NCBI GenBank assembly: GCA_030544215.1 | Contig: JARZZO010000014.1 | Coordinates: 35,803,734-35,867,733 of the forward strand | DNA: 64,000 nucleotides | DNA from: Zantedeschia hybrid cultivar | Lineage: Eukaryota; Streptophyta; Magnoliopsida; Alismatales; Araceae | Direction of reading: 5' to 3' | In this document: positions 48,001 through 58,357 of the stretch, piece by piece | How positions within the stretch are numbered: position 1 is the first letter of the stretch | How the letters are laid out: each line of letters begins with the position of its first letter | Program-made: the position numbers and the translations under genes | The notes under the pieces: generated by a model | Told to the model about the DNA's origin: nothing | Seen by the model: only the letters and a program-made list of their open reading frames with translations | The model's database searches: none

Positions 48001-48604
48001 TCTTTAGGCGGGGCGCATGACCCTCCTGACGTTTGCCCCCATTTTGGGGAATAGTATCATCCTGCGCTCAGGGTATATCATTGCCCCCTGTGCGTCGGGA
48101 TGTAATGTACGCAGGCCGATGAACCACGGCTTTTTGCGTTTTCTTTTTCTTTTTGATGGTTGCCACCTCCTGGCAAACCTTTGGTAGAATCCCAAAATGG
48201 TTGTGAACCGGGACCGTCGGGACATGTCGAGTTTTTGGAACGATTGGTTCCCCGCCATCCAAGCGAATGCGCTGGTCCCCAACCAATATTGTTTTCCCGG
48301 TCCGGGAGGGACTCGGGGAAGCATTCTTTTTCTTCTGCCCCCTGCGGGACGAGGAAGCATGGAATGTAGTAATAGTATTGGCGGTGTAGACGACCTGCCG
48401 CTTCCCGCCTCCATTGGCCTCCTTCGCGCGGGAGGCGCGCTTCTTTGCTTCTGCCGGAACCGACTCCGGCGCTGGGACTACTCCCAGGAAGTACGGAGAT
48501 CCCACAACCGCGGGGAAGTTGCCGAAGCTGGTCGGCACAGTAAGATACCCACACTGGAAGTGGGCCGCCACGGCAAGGGGGCCATAAGTGACCCTTGCTG
48601 CCAT
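39032..48604 (-). pseudogene. gag-pol: gag-pol polyprotein of element B (gag part broken, RT to integrase intact)
   Basis: The ancestral frame runs from ATG 48604 to the stop at 39032, 9573 nt or 3190 residues. From 43627 to 39032 it is open for 1531 codons: the end of protease, RT (YVDD), RNase H, the second RNase H, and integrase with an intact H-H-C-C and D-D-E set and GPF tail. Lesions upstream are CGA to TGA at 48065, CAG to TAG at 46007, CAA to TAA at 45461, a +1 base in the A-run at 45209-45214, a -1 base in the C-run at 44393-44395 that restores the frame, and TGG to TAG at 43628. The gag capsid domain and zinc module 1 lie intact between 47998 and 46007. This copy keeps the stretch of about 31 residues before the RT core that A has lost. 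Confidence 0.95.
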
Positions 48605-48711
48605 TATCGCTCTGACGAGTGAAAGACTTAACCACCTGTATAAGACATGGCAAAGTTAGTAGCATAGTTATGGTGAGGGCATCACCGGACGGAGAGATGA
48701 AGGGGAAGGGA

Positions 48712-48730
48712 GGTCCCACCGGGCGTGCCA
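48712..48730 (-). other. Primer binding site of element B
   Basis: On the minus strand it reads TGGCACGCCCGGTGGGACC, four bases from the LTR end at 48735, identical to A. Confidence 0.7.
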
Positions 48731-48734
48731 TCTC

Positions 48735-51700
48735 TGTTTGCGCGAAGATTTATCTAACCTTCGGTCGGGACCTGACCTAGACATATCTCTCCTCCTATGT
48801 CGGATTATTCGGAAATCCATTTTTTCTTTGTTTATCTAGCGGAATTAGGGTCGGTTTTATATTTTTTTATCGGATTATGAGAGCTTGGGATTAGCCCTCA
48901 GGGAATCCGGGACTTCGAATCAAGCGAAGATTCGAGTATATGACATCTCTCCACTGACCTCGGTCAGTGTTAATTACGCTGAGCGACTGCTCGGCAACCC
49001 TTGATTAACCATCCGTATGATGCCCTTAATCATGTAAAAGCTACTAATATAGGAAGCGCATGCATATGCAGATGAAGGTATATTTTAGGTTGACTCCTTA
49101 ACCTCACCCCGGTTCGAGGACAATTTTTTATATGATTTGGGATTGACTCCTGGTTATTAGGGTTGGTTCCAAGTTTGGAGGATTAATTCCAAATTATGAG
49201 GATTGATTCCCAATTTTTAGCCCTACAGGGACCTTTTTGTAATTTTACACCTTGAGGGGTTTTTATGTAATTATGGGAGCCTTATGAAAGCATAACAATT
49301 TACAAGTATATGTGAGGTGGATTTTAAAGGGTTCCACACTTTATGGGGGTTATAAAATCAATTTTAAAGGTATGAGGGTTTTTTTGTAATTTTCCCTTAA
49401 ACTGGGTTATCAAGTTTTAAGATTTGATATTGAGGTTATTGGAGAGAAATTTTACTCATGATATGATTTTTAGGGCTTTCGGGGTTATATATGTAAATAT
49501 TATACATAGGGGTATTTTGGTAATTTTATATTTATGTATTATGTTCATTATTAATGGTTTATATCCTTTCAGATTTTTAATTTCTCTGATTTCTCACTGA
49601 TTTTATTGATTTTATTCTTTTTTTTTTATGTTTAATTTGGTTAATTTAATTAATTAATTATTCATATGAGATTATTTAGGTTTATTATAATTTTCTACAT
49701 ATTTTTCTGTTTTCTTATAGGTTTTCCTGATTTTTACTGTTTTCTGTTTTTTAATTGATTTTTTGAATTTTTATTAATTAATTAATTATTAATTATAAGT
49801 TATCTTTTGGGTTTAATTATAATTTTTATGCAGTTTTCTGAACTCATATTTTATTTGTTTAGGGGGTGAGGCTAAGAGTTAGGTTGAAGGTGCACTCAAT
49901 TTCGTTTAGTTTTAGAAAACTATATACATATACGTATTATTATTGAAATATGATAATTATAAAATTTAAATGACACACACATGAGCACCGAATTTCTGAT
50001 AGTATTTCAGCAGCATTTCGCCTTATTATAAGACTGTTTTACAAAGAAAATTCGGCAGAGCTTCCCCTTAGGATTGAACCTTAGGAGAGAGCTCTCCGGG
50101 ACGAAAGAACTCCCAAATTCGCAGCAAATCCGGGTTAAGAAAAAACCCGAATTTGGTTTTCAATTGGCAGCACTCTCCCCCATAATTTCACCACCACCTC
50201 ACCCTTGTATGTGGGCAGCTTATAGGCTTGTGGTGTGTGAATATATGCTCCTTGTGTTGTCCCCTTGAATTGGAGCCTTGGGGTCCTATTTATAGGCCCA
50301 AAATCTGAACCGGTGGGGGGTGCCACCGGGATGAACCAAGGTGGGGGGTGCCACCGGTTAGGGCTTCCCTCCTCCCCTCTTTTTTTATTTTTTATTCTAT
50401 ATCAGCCAATGGGTGGCAAGGGGTGAGAGAGAGAGAGCAAATAAAGGAGAGAGGGGGAGGTGAGTGGGCACCCCCACCGGTTCCAACCGGTGGGGGGATG
50501 GCCACCGGTTAGGCCCCCCACCGGTTGGGAACCGGTGGGGGGTCTCCCCCACCGGTTTTGGGAAACCGGTGGGGGGGTTCTCCCTTCCCCATGCTCCCTT
50601 TCTTTCCCACTTTTGGCTCTTAATGAGCTTTGGGTTTTTTTGGTTTTCAGATTTCCAAGTGTGAAAAGGGGTCTTTGCCCATTAAATTCAGACTTGGGTT
50701 AGGTGTGAAAGGGGGTTTTTAGGATGGGGTTTAAGAGGGCTCCTGCATGGGATTCTTAACCCATGTGAATGGGGTTAAGATCCCCCATTAACTCCTCCTT
50801 TCCCTTTAATTTAATCCCCCACCCCCCTTCTTTTTTGAATTTTTAAAGAAGAAGAAAGAGAGGGAGGGAAATCCTCCTCCCCCCCCATCGGTTTCCCTCT
50901 TGGAACCGGTGGGGGGGTTCCCAACCTGTGGGGGCTCCCCCCACCGGTTCCCCCTCTCTCTCTCCTCCCTCCTCTTTGCCTATTTAAATAAGGGGGAGTG
51001 AGAGAGAGAGGGGTCCACCTTCTTCCTTTGCCATTTTGGGAATCCTGGAGATTTCTTCCCCCTTTTAGCAGATTTAGGCCCCCTTTGTGAGCTGATTTCG
51101 GGCCTATTTGAGCTCCCTATTGGGCCTCCTTATTGGGCCACTCATTGGGCCTGCCTCTCTTGCTATTAGGCCTCTATTGAAGGTCATTTTGAGCAAGTTT
51201 GGAGAGCATTTTAGCCCCATTCCGGGACTGATTTGGGCCTGTTAGGGGTGCCTATTGGGCTTCTTTTTGGGCTCCCCCATTGGGCCTATCTTTCCCGATA
51301 TTGGGCCTCCGTCCCGGGACTGATTTGGGTAAGTTCTAAAACTGATTTTTCCTTATTCCGGGACAGATCCCAGCCCACTTTTGGGACTGAACTTGGGCCC
51401 ATTTGGGGGCTTATTGGGCCTCATCTTGACCCCACCCATAGGGCTACTTATTGGGCCTATCTCCCCCACTATTGGGCCTCCATTTCGGGGCCATTTTGGG
51501 GGAGTTCTAGGACTGATTTTAGTCCACCTTGGGACTGATTTTGACCATTGTTTTGCAGCGTTCGGGGTCCCATTTATCGCTGCATTTTGGGTCTCCCATC
51601 CGGTCCCATTATCGAGAATCGCGAAGGCTGTTCGGGGGTTGATTTCGGAAGCCGAAGCAAGCAACTTGGGGCCGCCTTAGGCTCCCTCAAAGAAAATCTG

Positions 51701-51957
51701 ATCAAGGCCTTGTTGGCCTAGGTATGCTCTCCACCATATTGCCCTCGTAATGCGAGCCCGTGGTTTCTTATGGATTTTTAATATTCCCCTATATAATAGG
51801 CATTTTTATTTTGCATGACGTAATCCTTCATGAACATATCGTCATGCCTATGTGTATGCATATCCTTATGGAAATCTCACATCAACGTGAGTATGTGTCG
51901 TATATATATATTCATACAATGCAATTCTGCGTATGAGATTATTTTTTGGGTTCAACA
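48735..51957 (-). repeat. 5' LTR of element B
   Basis: 3223 bp, nearly identical to the 3' LTR at 26964-30203. Differences include deletion of 12 bp near 51285 and 22 bp near 51515, and a rearranged ACCGGT hairpin near 50925. The TATA box is at 50287-50294 on minus. The right end is fixed by the CACAC duplication. Confidence 0.95.
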
Positions 51958-53920
51958 CACACCTAACCCAAGTCTGAATTTAATGGGCAAAGATGCCTTT
52001 ACACACTTGGAAATCTGAAAACCAAAAAACCCAAAGCTCATTAAGAGCCAAAAGTGGGAAAGAAAGGGAGCATGGGGAAGGGAGAACCCCCCCACCGGTT
52101 TCCCAAAACCGGTGGGGGAGACCCCCCACCGGTTCCCAACCGGTGGGGGGCCTAACCGGTGGCCATCCCCCCCACCGGTTGGAACCGGTGGGGGTGCCCA
52201 CTCACCTCCCCCTCTCTCCTTTATTTGCTCTCTCTCTCTCACCCCTTGCCACCCATTGGCTGATATAGAATAAAAAATAAAAAAAGAGGGGAGGAGGGAA
52301 GCCCTAACCGGTGGCACCCCCCACCTTGGTTCATCCCGGTGGCACCCCCCACCGGATCAGATTTTGGGCCTATAAATAGGACCCCAAGGCTCCAATTCAC
52401 AGGGGACAACACAAGGGCATATATTCACACACCACAAGCCTATAAGCTGCCCACATACAAGGGTGAGGTTGTGGTGAAATTGTGAGGGAGAGTGCTGCCA
52501 ATTGAAGACCAAATTCGGGTTTTTTAACCCGGATTTGCTGCGAATTTGGGAGTTCTTTCGTCCCGGGGAGCTCTCTCCTAAGGGGAAGCTCTGCCGAATT
52601 TTCTTTGTAAAAACAGTCTTATTATAAGGCGAAATGCTGCCGAAATGCTATCAGAAATTCTGTGCCCATGTGTGTGTCATTTAAATTTTATAATTATCAT
52701 ATTTCAATAATAATACGTATATGTATATAGTTTTCTAAAACTAAATGAAATTGAGTGCACCTTCAACCTAACTCTTAGCCTCACCCCCTAAACAAATAAA
52801 ATATGAGTTCAGAAAACTGCATAAAAATTATAACTAAACCCAAAAGATAATTTATAATTAATAATTAATTAATTAATAAAAATCCGAAAAATCAATTAAA
52901 AATCAGGAAAAACCAGTAAAAATCAGGAAAACCTATAAGAAAACAGTAAAATCTGTAGAAAATTATAATAAACCTAAATAATCTCATATGAATAATTAAT
53001 TGATTAATTAATTAAATTGACCAAATTAAACATAAAAAAAAAAGAATAAAATCAATAAAATCAGTGAGAAATCAGAGAAATTAAAAATCTGAAAGAATAT
53101 AAACCATTAATAATGAACATAATACATAAATATAAAAATTACCAAAATACCCCTATGTATAATATTTACATATATAACCCCGAAAGCCCTAAAAATCATA
53201 TAATGAGTAAAATTTCTCTCCAATAGCCTCAATATCAAATCTTAAAACTCGATAACCCAGTTTAAGGGAAAATTGCTAAAAAACCTTAAAAAATTGACTT
53301 TATAACCCCCTTGAGGTTCGGAACCCTTTAAAATCCACCCCACATATGTTTATAAGCTACTATATTTTCATAAAACCCCGATAATTACATAAAAGCCCCC
53401 TCAAGGTGTAAAATTACAAAAAAAACCCTGTGGGGTTAAAAACTGGGAATCAATCCGTATAACATGGAATTAATCCACCTAACTTGGAACCAATCCTAAA
53501 AGCCGGGAATCAATCCCAAATCACATAAAAAAATTTGTCCCCGAACCGGGGTAAGGTTAAGGATCCAACCTAAAATATACCTTCACATACATATGCACGC
53601 GCTGCCTGTGTTAGTAGTTTTTGCATGATTAAGGGCATCATACGGACGGTTAATCAAGGGTTGCCGAGCAGTCGCTCAGCGTAATTAACACTGGCCGAGG
53701 TCAGTGGAGAGAGGTCATATACTCGAATCTTCGCTTGATTCGAAGTCCCGGATTCCCTGAGGGCTAATCCCAAGCTCTCATAATCCGATAAAAATATAAA
53801 ACCGACCCTAATTCCTCTAGATAAACAAAGAAAAAATGGATTTCCGAATAATCCGACATAGGAGGAGAGATATGTCTAGGTCAGGTCCCAACCGAAGGTT
53901 AGAAAAAATCTTCGCGAACA
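51958..53920 (+). repeat. 3' LTR of element A, right part
   Basis: It resumes exactly where 26963 stopped, after repeating CACAC, and ends TTCGCGAACA. The TATA box is at 52371-52378. Relative to the 5' LTR it keeps one extra ACCGGT hairpin (about 52090-52140), showing gain or loss of hairpins after insertion. Confidence 0.95.
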
Positions 53921-56139
53921 ACATACCACTAGGGTTCCTCACTCTTTTTATCATTTGATTTTCTCTATATTCGTATTTTCACTATCATTATGTTCTCTCT
54001 TTTCCAAACTAACTTCATGAACTCCTGTGGTAAGGAACTTCCCCACTACTGGGGATCAGGAAACTCCTAGTAATAACTCCAATCTTCATATTCATACTCC
54101 TTTAAGACTATCGGTCTGGGATTAATAAATGTTAGATGGGGGTCTTGTTTCACTCTATTCGCTCCGTCGCATCAGCATTATTCCTAATTTGATTTAAGTT
54201 TTTCTTTCAAAAAATAGGTTGAATGAGTGGTAAAGGTAGGTATGGAAGGGCGATTGATCGTATCCAATCATAGATTCGCTCGTCTCTTGTCAGCTACTCC
54301 CCTGTAAGCTACCAAGCAAGTAAGCAGGAATAGGAACAAGCTACTGGATCTCTTCTGGAAATAGTAGCTCTTGTTTACTGGCTTTGTCACTCGATTTAGG
54401 AACTGTATAATTAAAAAAAAAGAATTCAACAAAAGGTAATTGTTATGTTGACCAAGATTTTTTACCAATCTTTTAATTGTCACATTGGTCAACAATCTAG
54501 GTCAGGCCACCAAAAGGTAAGAAGAAGAAGAAGAAGCCCGGTTAATGTAATAAGGGCTTACTTTAGCGAGAAATTCCTACCTATTTAGAAAGAGTGCCAC
54601 GCAAATCTTAGGCTATGTCCGGATCTATCAACTAGCTAGTGCAAGGAAGAGAAATCATTCCTGTTATCGGCGTAAGGACTGCTTTTGATGGCAATCCTTT
54701 CTGCGCATAACGACGATTCCGCGCGTCTTACTATACACAACCAAAAGCATGAATTTCTATTTTTAGTACGGCCTATTCGATGGCGAGTTTTAAGCATAGG
54801 GGAAGCGGGTCAAAGTATAGTAGAAAAGGCTCGTTGAGGCCTGCTCTGATCCCTGCTGGCCCTCCTATCGAACCAGACACTGAATACCTAGTTTAGACCG
54901 TCTCGGGGGGGGGGGGAGTGAACGAATCTGATGCGCGGATGTTTTCAGGACTAAGCGTAGGGGCGCAACGTTAAAGGCTTGCAGTACTTTAGGGGTTAGC
55001 TCTCCAGTTGTTTTCAAGAATAAGAAAAGACGATGCTCTTTCATCAGCTCATTGGCAAGTCAACTCCTGTCCCTAATAGCTCTGAATCAGTAGGATAAGT
55101 AGTACTTCTTCCTTCGTTTGGCCAGTCTTTCCTTTTTGAACCTGGCGTAATGGGAATTCCTTTTTGAGTGAAATCACCCGGAAAGTCATATCCTCGAATA
55201 TCGGGCACTAGAGCCTAAGACCTGATCATTCTTTCGACATAGCCACAACTATTGAATCTCTTGGAGGAAAGCTAAGAGGAAGTGAAGGAACTGTAGAGCT
55301 TAGGGCGTCGAGTGAGCCAGGATTTTTTAGGTCGCGAGCCGTATTGAAAAAAGAAGTTGTACTACAAGACAGTGAATGAGACGGGATCCTAGTCTGGCTT
55401 AGTCGTGAGCGCTCGCCGAGTAGACCGAGTTGGTAAAGACACATAGGTTCTGAAGGAACGAGCTGTGAAGGTAGGTTTGCGAGCAATTACCATACGAAAA
55501 CGAACCAACTACAACTTTGTTCGGTGGAACCACTTGCGCTTATTGCAGGAGATCCGGGAAGCTACCTAAATGGGGAGCCCACGATAGTAGGGCGGTTGGT
55601 TTGCCTCGTTAGGGAAGAAAGATACGCATGACGAAGCGGCTGCTTTATAAAGCGGATGCAGATGCACTGAGGATGAATGAAGCAAAGATAGATCTGCTAT
55701 GCGCTTGTTGCTGGGGTCGGGTCAACTATCATTGGTTGAACAAAGTCGTCTTCAACGCTCTGATTCAGAACGGACCCACGCCTGTATGTACGCAGTAGCT
55801 CTATGGCTATATCGGCGCAATACGACACTAGCACGACCGAAGAGATATTTGCTGAACCTGAAGTCTATTTTCTGCTGCATTGCAGTCAATATTACGTTGC
55901 TCCCTTTGAAAAGCATTTTTAGGAAGGACCAAATATGACCCTAGGCAATTATTATTGAATAAAGAATACATCGTTAGGCATAGATGCCTCATAAGTGTAC
56001 ATTTCTTGTAAAATAGAAAACGAATGCTTGAAGCTGCCATCTATTAATCCTTGCTGCACCTCTAGGCTCGGATGGTAAAGTGTCCCATGATAAGAAAAAT
56101 CGTCTTTCCTTACTCTGACAAGCATAGTTAGCTAATTGA
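53921..56139. other. Right flank, no recognised gene
   Basis: 53921-53925 (ACATA) is the right target-site copy of A. Nothing downstream to 56139 encodes a recognisable protein; the longest open frames are 70-86 codons without known motifs. Like the left flank it has short phrases reminiscent of plant mitochondrial intergenic DNA. A 10-bp perfect inverted repeat, TGTTGACCAA/TTGGTCAACA, lies at 54446-54494. A G-run of 10 lies near 54905. Confidence 0.4.
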
Positions 56140-56560
56140 TCAGCAACCTCCTTCGGAGCCTGACAATATGAGAAACTTTAGCTGGTACAAACTGAAGAAG
56201 AGGTTGACTCTCCTCAGCAAGTTGGGCAACTCTCCATGGAATGGATGATCTCCTTCATTCAAAGCCTGAGCAAGTACATGGGAATCTGTCTCGACAATAC
56301 TAACATTCAAACCTCTAACTTGACAAAACCTTAGGCCATCTTGTGCAGCTTTAAATTCAGCATCAAGACTCTGCTTCTCCGTAATATAAAGCATATGCAA
56401 ATAGAATGTTTCTAGTAGAATCCCTAACAATTCCTCCTCCGCCTGTAGGGCCCGAGTGACCCTTGCTGGCACCATCAATGTTTAACTTCAGTTGCCCATT
56501 TGGAGGGAAGGACCAACACACCTGAATTGGCAGCTTGACAGAAATCGGGTTGATCATTGA
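56140..56560 (-). pseudogene. Degenerate LINE-type RNase H fragment, interrupted by element C
   Basis: On the minus strand the translation shows KLNIDGASKGHSGPTGGGGIVRD, then after a one-base frame change near 56370 SLDAEFKAAQDGLRF, VETDSHVLAQALN and a degenerate tail. These are the catalytic D, E and D segments of a plant LINE-type RNase H (RVT_3). The N-terminal side stops at the LTR of element C, so C probably inserted into this already non-functional sequence. Confidence 0.7.
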
Positions 56561-57089
56561 TGTAGCCGAAGCTATCACGACCGGATTCCGAGGTTGGAAT
56601 CCGAAGTTAGGATCCGGAGCTGGATCGGAGAAGAGGCCCGACGGGGATCCGGAACGCGGCGAGGGCGGAGACGATGCAGAAGATCCGAAGCCGAGGGTCA
56701 CTCTATTGGATGTCGGCTAGCCTGCGAAAGGCGTGGCCGAAGCTCCTCTGGATGAGGAACAGCCGATGCGGGGCGGAGCCGAAGCACCTTAGGACCAGCC
56801 GACGAATGGCGTCGAGACCGGAGGGAGAAGTCCCGAGGTCGGTGGCTGAGACCGACTCGGGGAGGGCGGCGAAGATTCGAACCGATCCCCTGCAGGAGGG
56901 AGAGAAGAAGAAAAACCAGTCAGTAGGAGTCCCGGGCTTTGGCCCTTGGGAACCCCCTCCGATGGTTAAGTTAGCTTCTGAAGATGATTCGATTCAGAAG
57001 TCAAAAGAGGTGGAAGAAGCAGCTTTAATGCTTTTTGGACTGTAGTCCTTGGGGTCACGAAGACATACCTTTGGTAATAAATAGCCGTG

Positions 57090-57097
57090 TATTTATA
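57090..57097 (-). promoter_or_regulatory. TATA box of C's LTR
   Basis: Reads TATAAATA on minus, about 400 bp into the LTR and directly downstream of the TGGGCC cluster. Confidence 0.6.
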
Positions 57098-57189
57098 GCG
57101 GAGGATAGAGGATGCTTAACGGTGGCAGCCGATATAGGACTATGTTGTGGGTTTATTGGTAAACCGCCATAGTGCCTAACCCTCCCACC

Positions 57190-57460
57190 GGAGTGGGCCG
57201 GATACGGCTACTGGGCCGAAGGGGGTAGGGCCTCTGATGGGCCAGATGCCGCTTAGTGGGCTGGAGCCTACTGGGCCGAGGGCTGCTGAGCCGTTAATGG
57301 GCCGAAGGCTATTGGGCCGCTAATGGACCGAAAGTTGCTGGGCCGCTGACGGGCCGAGGACCACTGGGCTGCTTACTGGGCCGAGGGATACTGGGCCGCG
57401 AACGGGCCGAAAGCTGCCAGTGGGCCTATTACTGCTGCTTTTAGACTGATCTCAGTGTTG
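57190..57460 (-). promoter_or_regulatory. Cluster of TGGGCC motifs in C's LTR
   Basis: Eleven TGGGCC hexamers occur in about 270 bp, in loosely repeated units such as TACTGGGCCGAGG. They match the plant site II core. The position, U3 upstream of the TATA box, is the same as in the unrelated LTR of A and B. Confidence 0.6.
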
Positions 57461-57501
57461 GGCCTGTTTTAATAGGTCGAATCGGATTCTGCCTCATCAC
57501 A

Positions 57502-57513
57502 TAGCCCCCCACT
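57502..57513 (-). other. Polypurine tract of element C
   Basis: On minus it reads GAGTGGGGGGCTA up to the LTR start, in the expected place. Confidence 0.7.
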
Positions 57514-58357
57514 CTTGTCTTCCTCAATTTCATGAGATGGCGAGAGTATAGCCTGAAGCTTTCTGCTCTGTTACGAAAAGGAACTGCCTTCGGTCGACCG
57601 AGGGCTAGTAGCCATTAGCCTCGTCTCTGTTCGGGATGTAGTGATGAATGCCTTCGTCCTTGATTGGGAAGGGACGAGTCTTCTGGCCATGTCAGGCCTC
57701 TTAATAAATGGACGGGAAAGATGTCGAGTTTTCCGTCAGAACGGTTGCGTCGCGAGAAAACACGGGACACATGTCGCGTATCCGGTCGCCCCGTTAAAAG
57801 CACAAATAGATCCCGGCCGTGCCTGGTGATCACGCGGATCGCGGGTCACTTCGGCTCTCGGCCCAAGGCTTCACTTGGATCGCCGCCCCTTCCGTCCCTG
57901 ACACGTGGATCGGAACATGTGGAGAGCATCCGAGTTATCAGCCGAAGGGTAAGACTGCTTCCGGTCATTGATTATCTTCTCTCGATCCCGCAGCCAGACC
58001 GTTATCATTGCCGAAGGACGGCACACGTGGCGTGCATCTGAGAGAGGCGATGCCGACGAGGGGGAGGATCTTGGCGGGGAATGCTTTCAACTTTACCCTA
58101 TAAATAGGAGCCCTCCCCAGGGCACTGTTCCGCTCTCTTCTTCCCGCGCCTGCGTTTCCCTGCAATCATCCGAGCCTCCCTGCTTCCTCGGCGAAGAACG
58201 GGCCATTGAAGGTGCTTTTGAGTGCGCTGTCTGTCGCTGGGGGCTCTCTGTTGCCTGGAGTTGTTGCTGGGGAAGCTTCTGTTGCTTGAGAGGCGGTAGG
58301 CAGTCGAGGAGATCTTATTTGAAGGTAAGCCTCAATTTTTTCTCTGCTCTGTGATCC
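57514..58357 (+). promoter_or_regulatory. Promoter and 5' leader of C's antisense gene
   Basis: A TATA box, TATAAATA, lies at 58099-58106 in the context CCCTATAAATAGGAGCC, about 250 bp before the ATG. A GTAAG donor-like site follows at 58325. Upstream, ACACGTGG-type motifs occur near 57901 and 58022. No gene is visible in this stretch. Confidence 0.55.

Larger units (their letters stand above)
26964..51957 (-). mobile_element. Element B: 25-kb Tat retrotransposon inside A's 3' LTR, inverted
   Basis: This is the same family as A and complete: LTRs at 26964-30203 and 48735-51957, PBS, gag-pol, arrays, hairpins, antisense gene and PPT, all in minus orientation. The total is 24,994 bp. LTR divergence by eye is around 30 substitutions plus a few indels (4, 12 and 22 bp and others) over 3.2 kb, about 1%. 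Its LTRs form a subfamily distinct from A's, for example starting TGTTTGCGCGAAG on the plus strand where A reads TGTTCGCGAAG. The protease-to-integrase part of pol is intact; gag and the antisense gene carry stops. Confidence 0.95.
3665..53920 (+). mobile_element. Element A: 25-kb Tat-lineage Ty3/gypsy retrotransposon, split by element B
   Basis: The element runs LTR, PBS, gag-pol, repeat arrays, antisense gene, PPT, LTR. The LTRs begin TGTTGA and end GCGAACA. Removing the 24,994-bp insert of element B leaves about 25.26 kb, in the size range of Ogre elements. Lineage evidence is the archaeal-type second RNase H between RNase H and integrase, plus the extra antisense gene downstream of pol. 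The 5' LTR (3463 bp) is longer than the reconstructed 3' LTR (3232 bp), and two tandem duplications (180 and 47 bp) in the 5' copy account for the difference. The copy is dead: gag-pol has four in-frame stops and a 93-bp in-frame deletion before the RT core. By eye the LTRs differ by roughly 1.4% over the 2 kb compared. Confidence 0.93.
56561..57501 (-). repeat. 3' LTR of element C (boundaries inferred)
   Basis: The right end is set by the PPT; on minus the LTR begins TGTGATGAGG. The left end is inferred from loss of RNase H homology and a terminal ...GGCTACA, giving TGT...ACA ends and a length of 941 bp. A candidate target duplication would start with the bases just left of 56561. Without the 5' LTR the left end is uncertain by a few bases. 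Confidence 0.6.
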
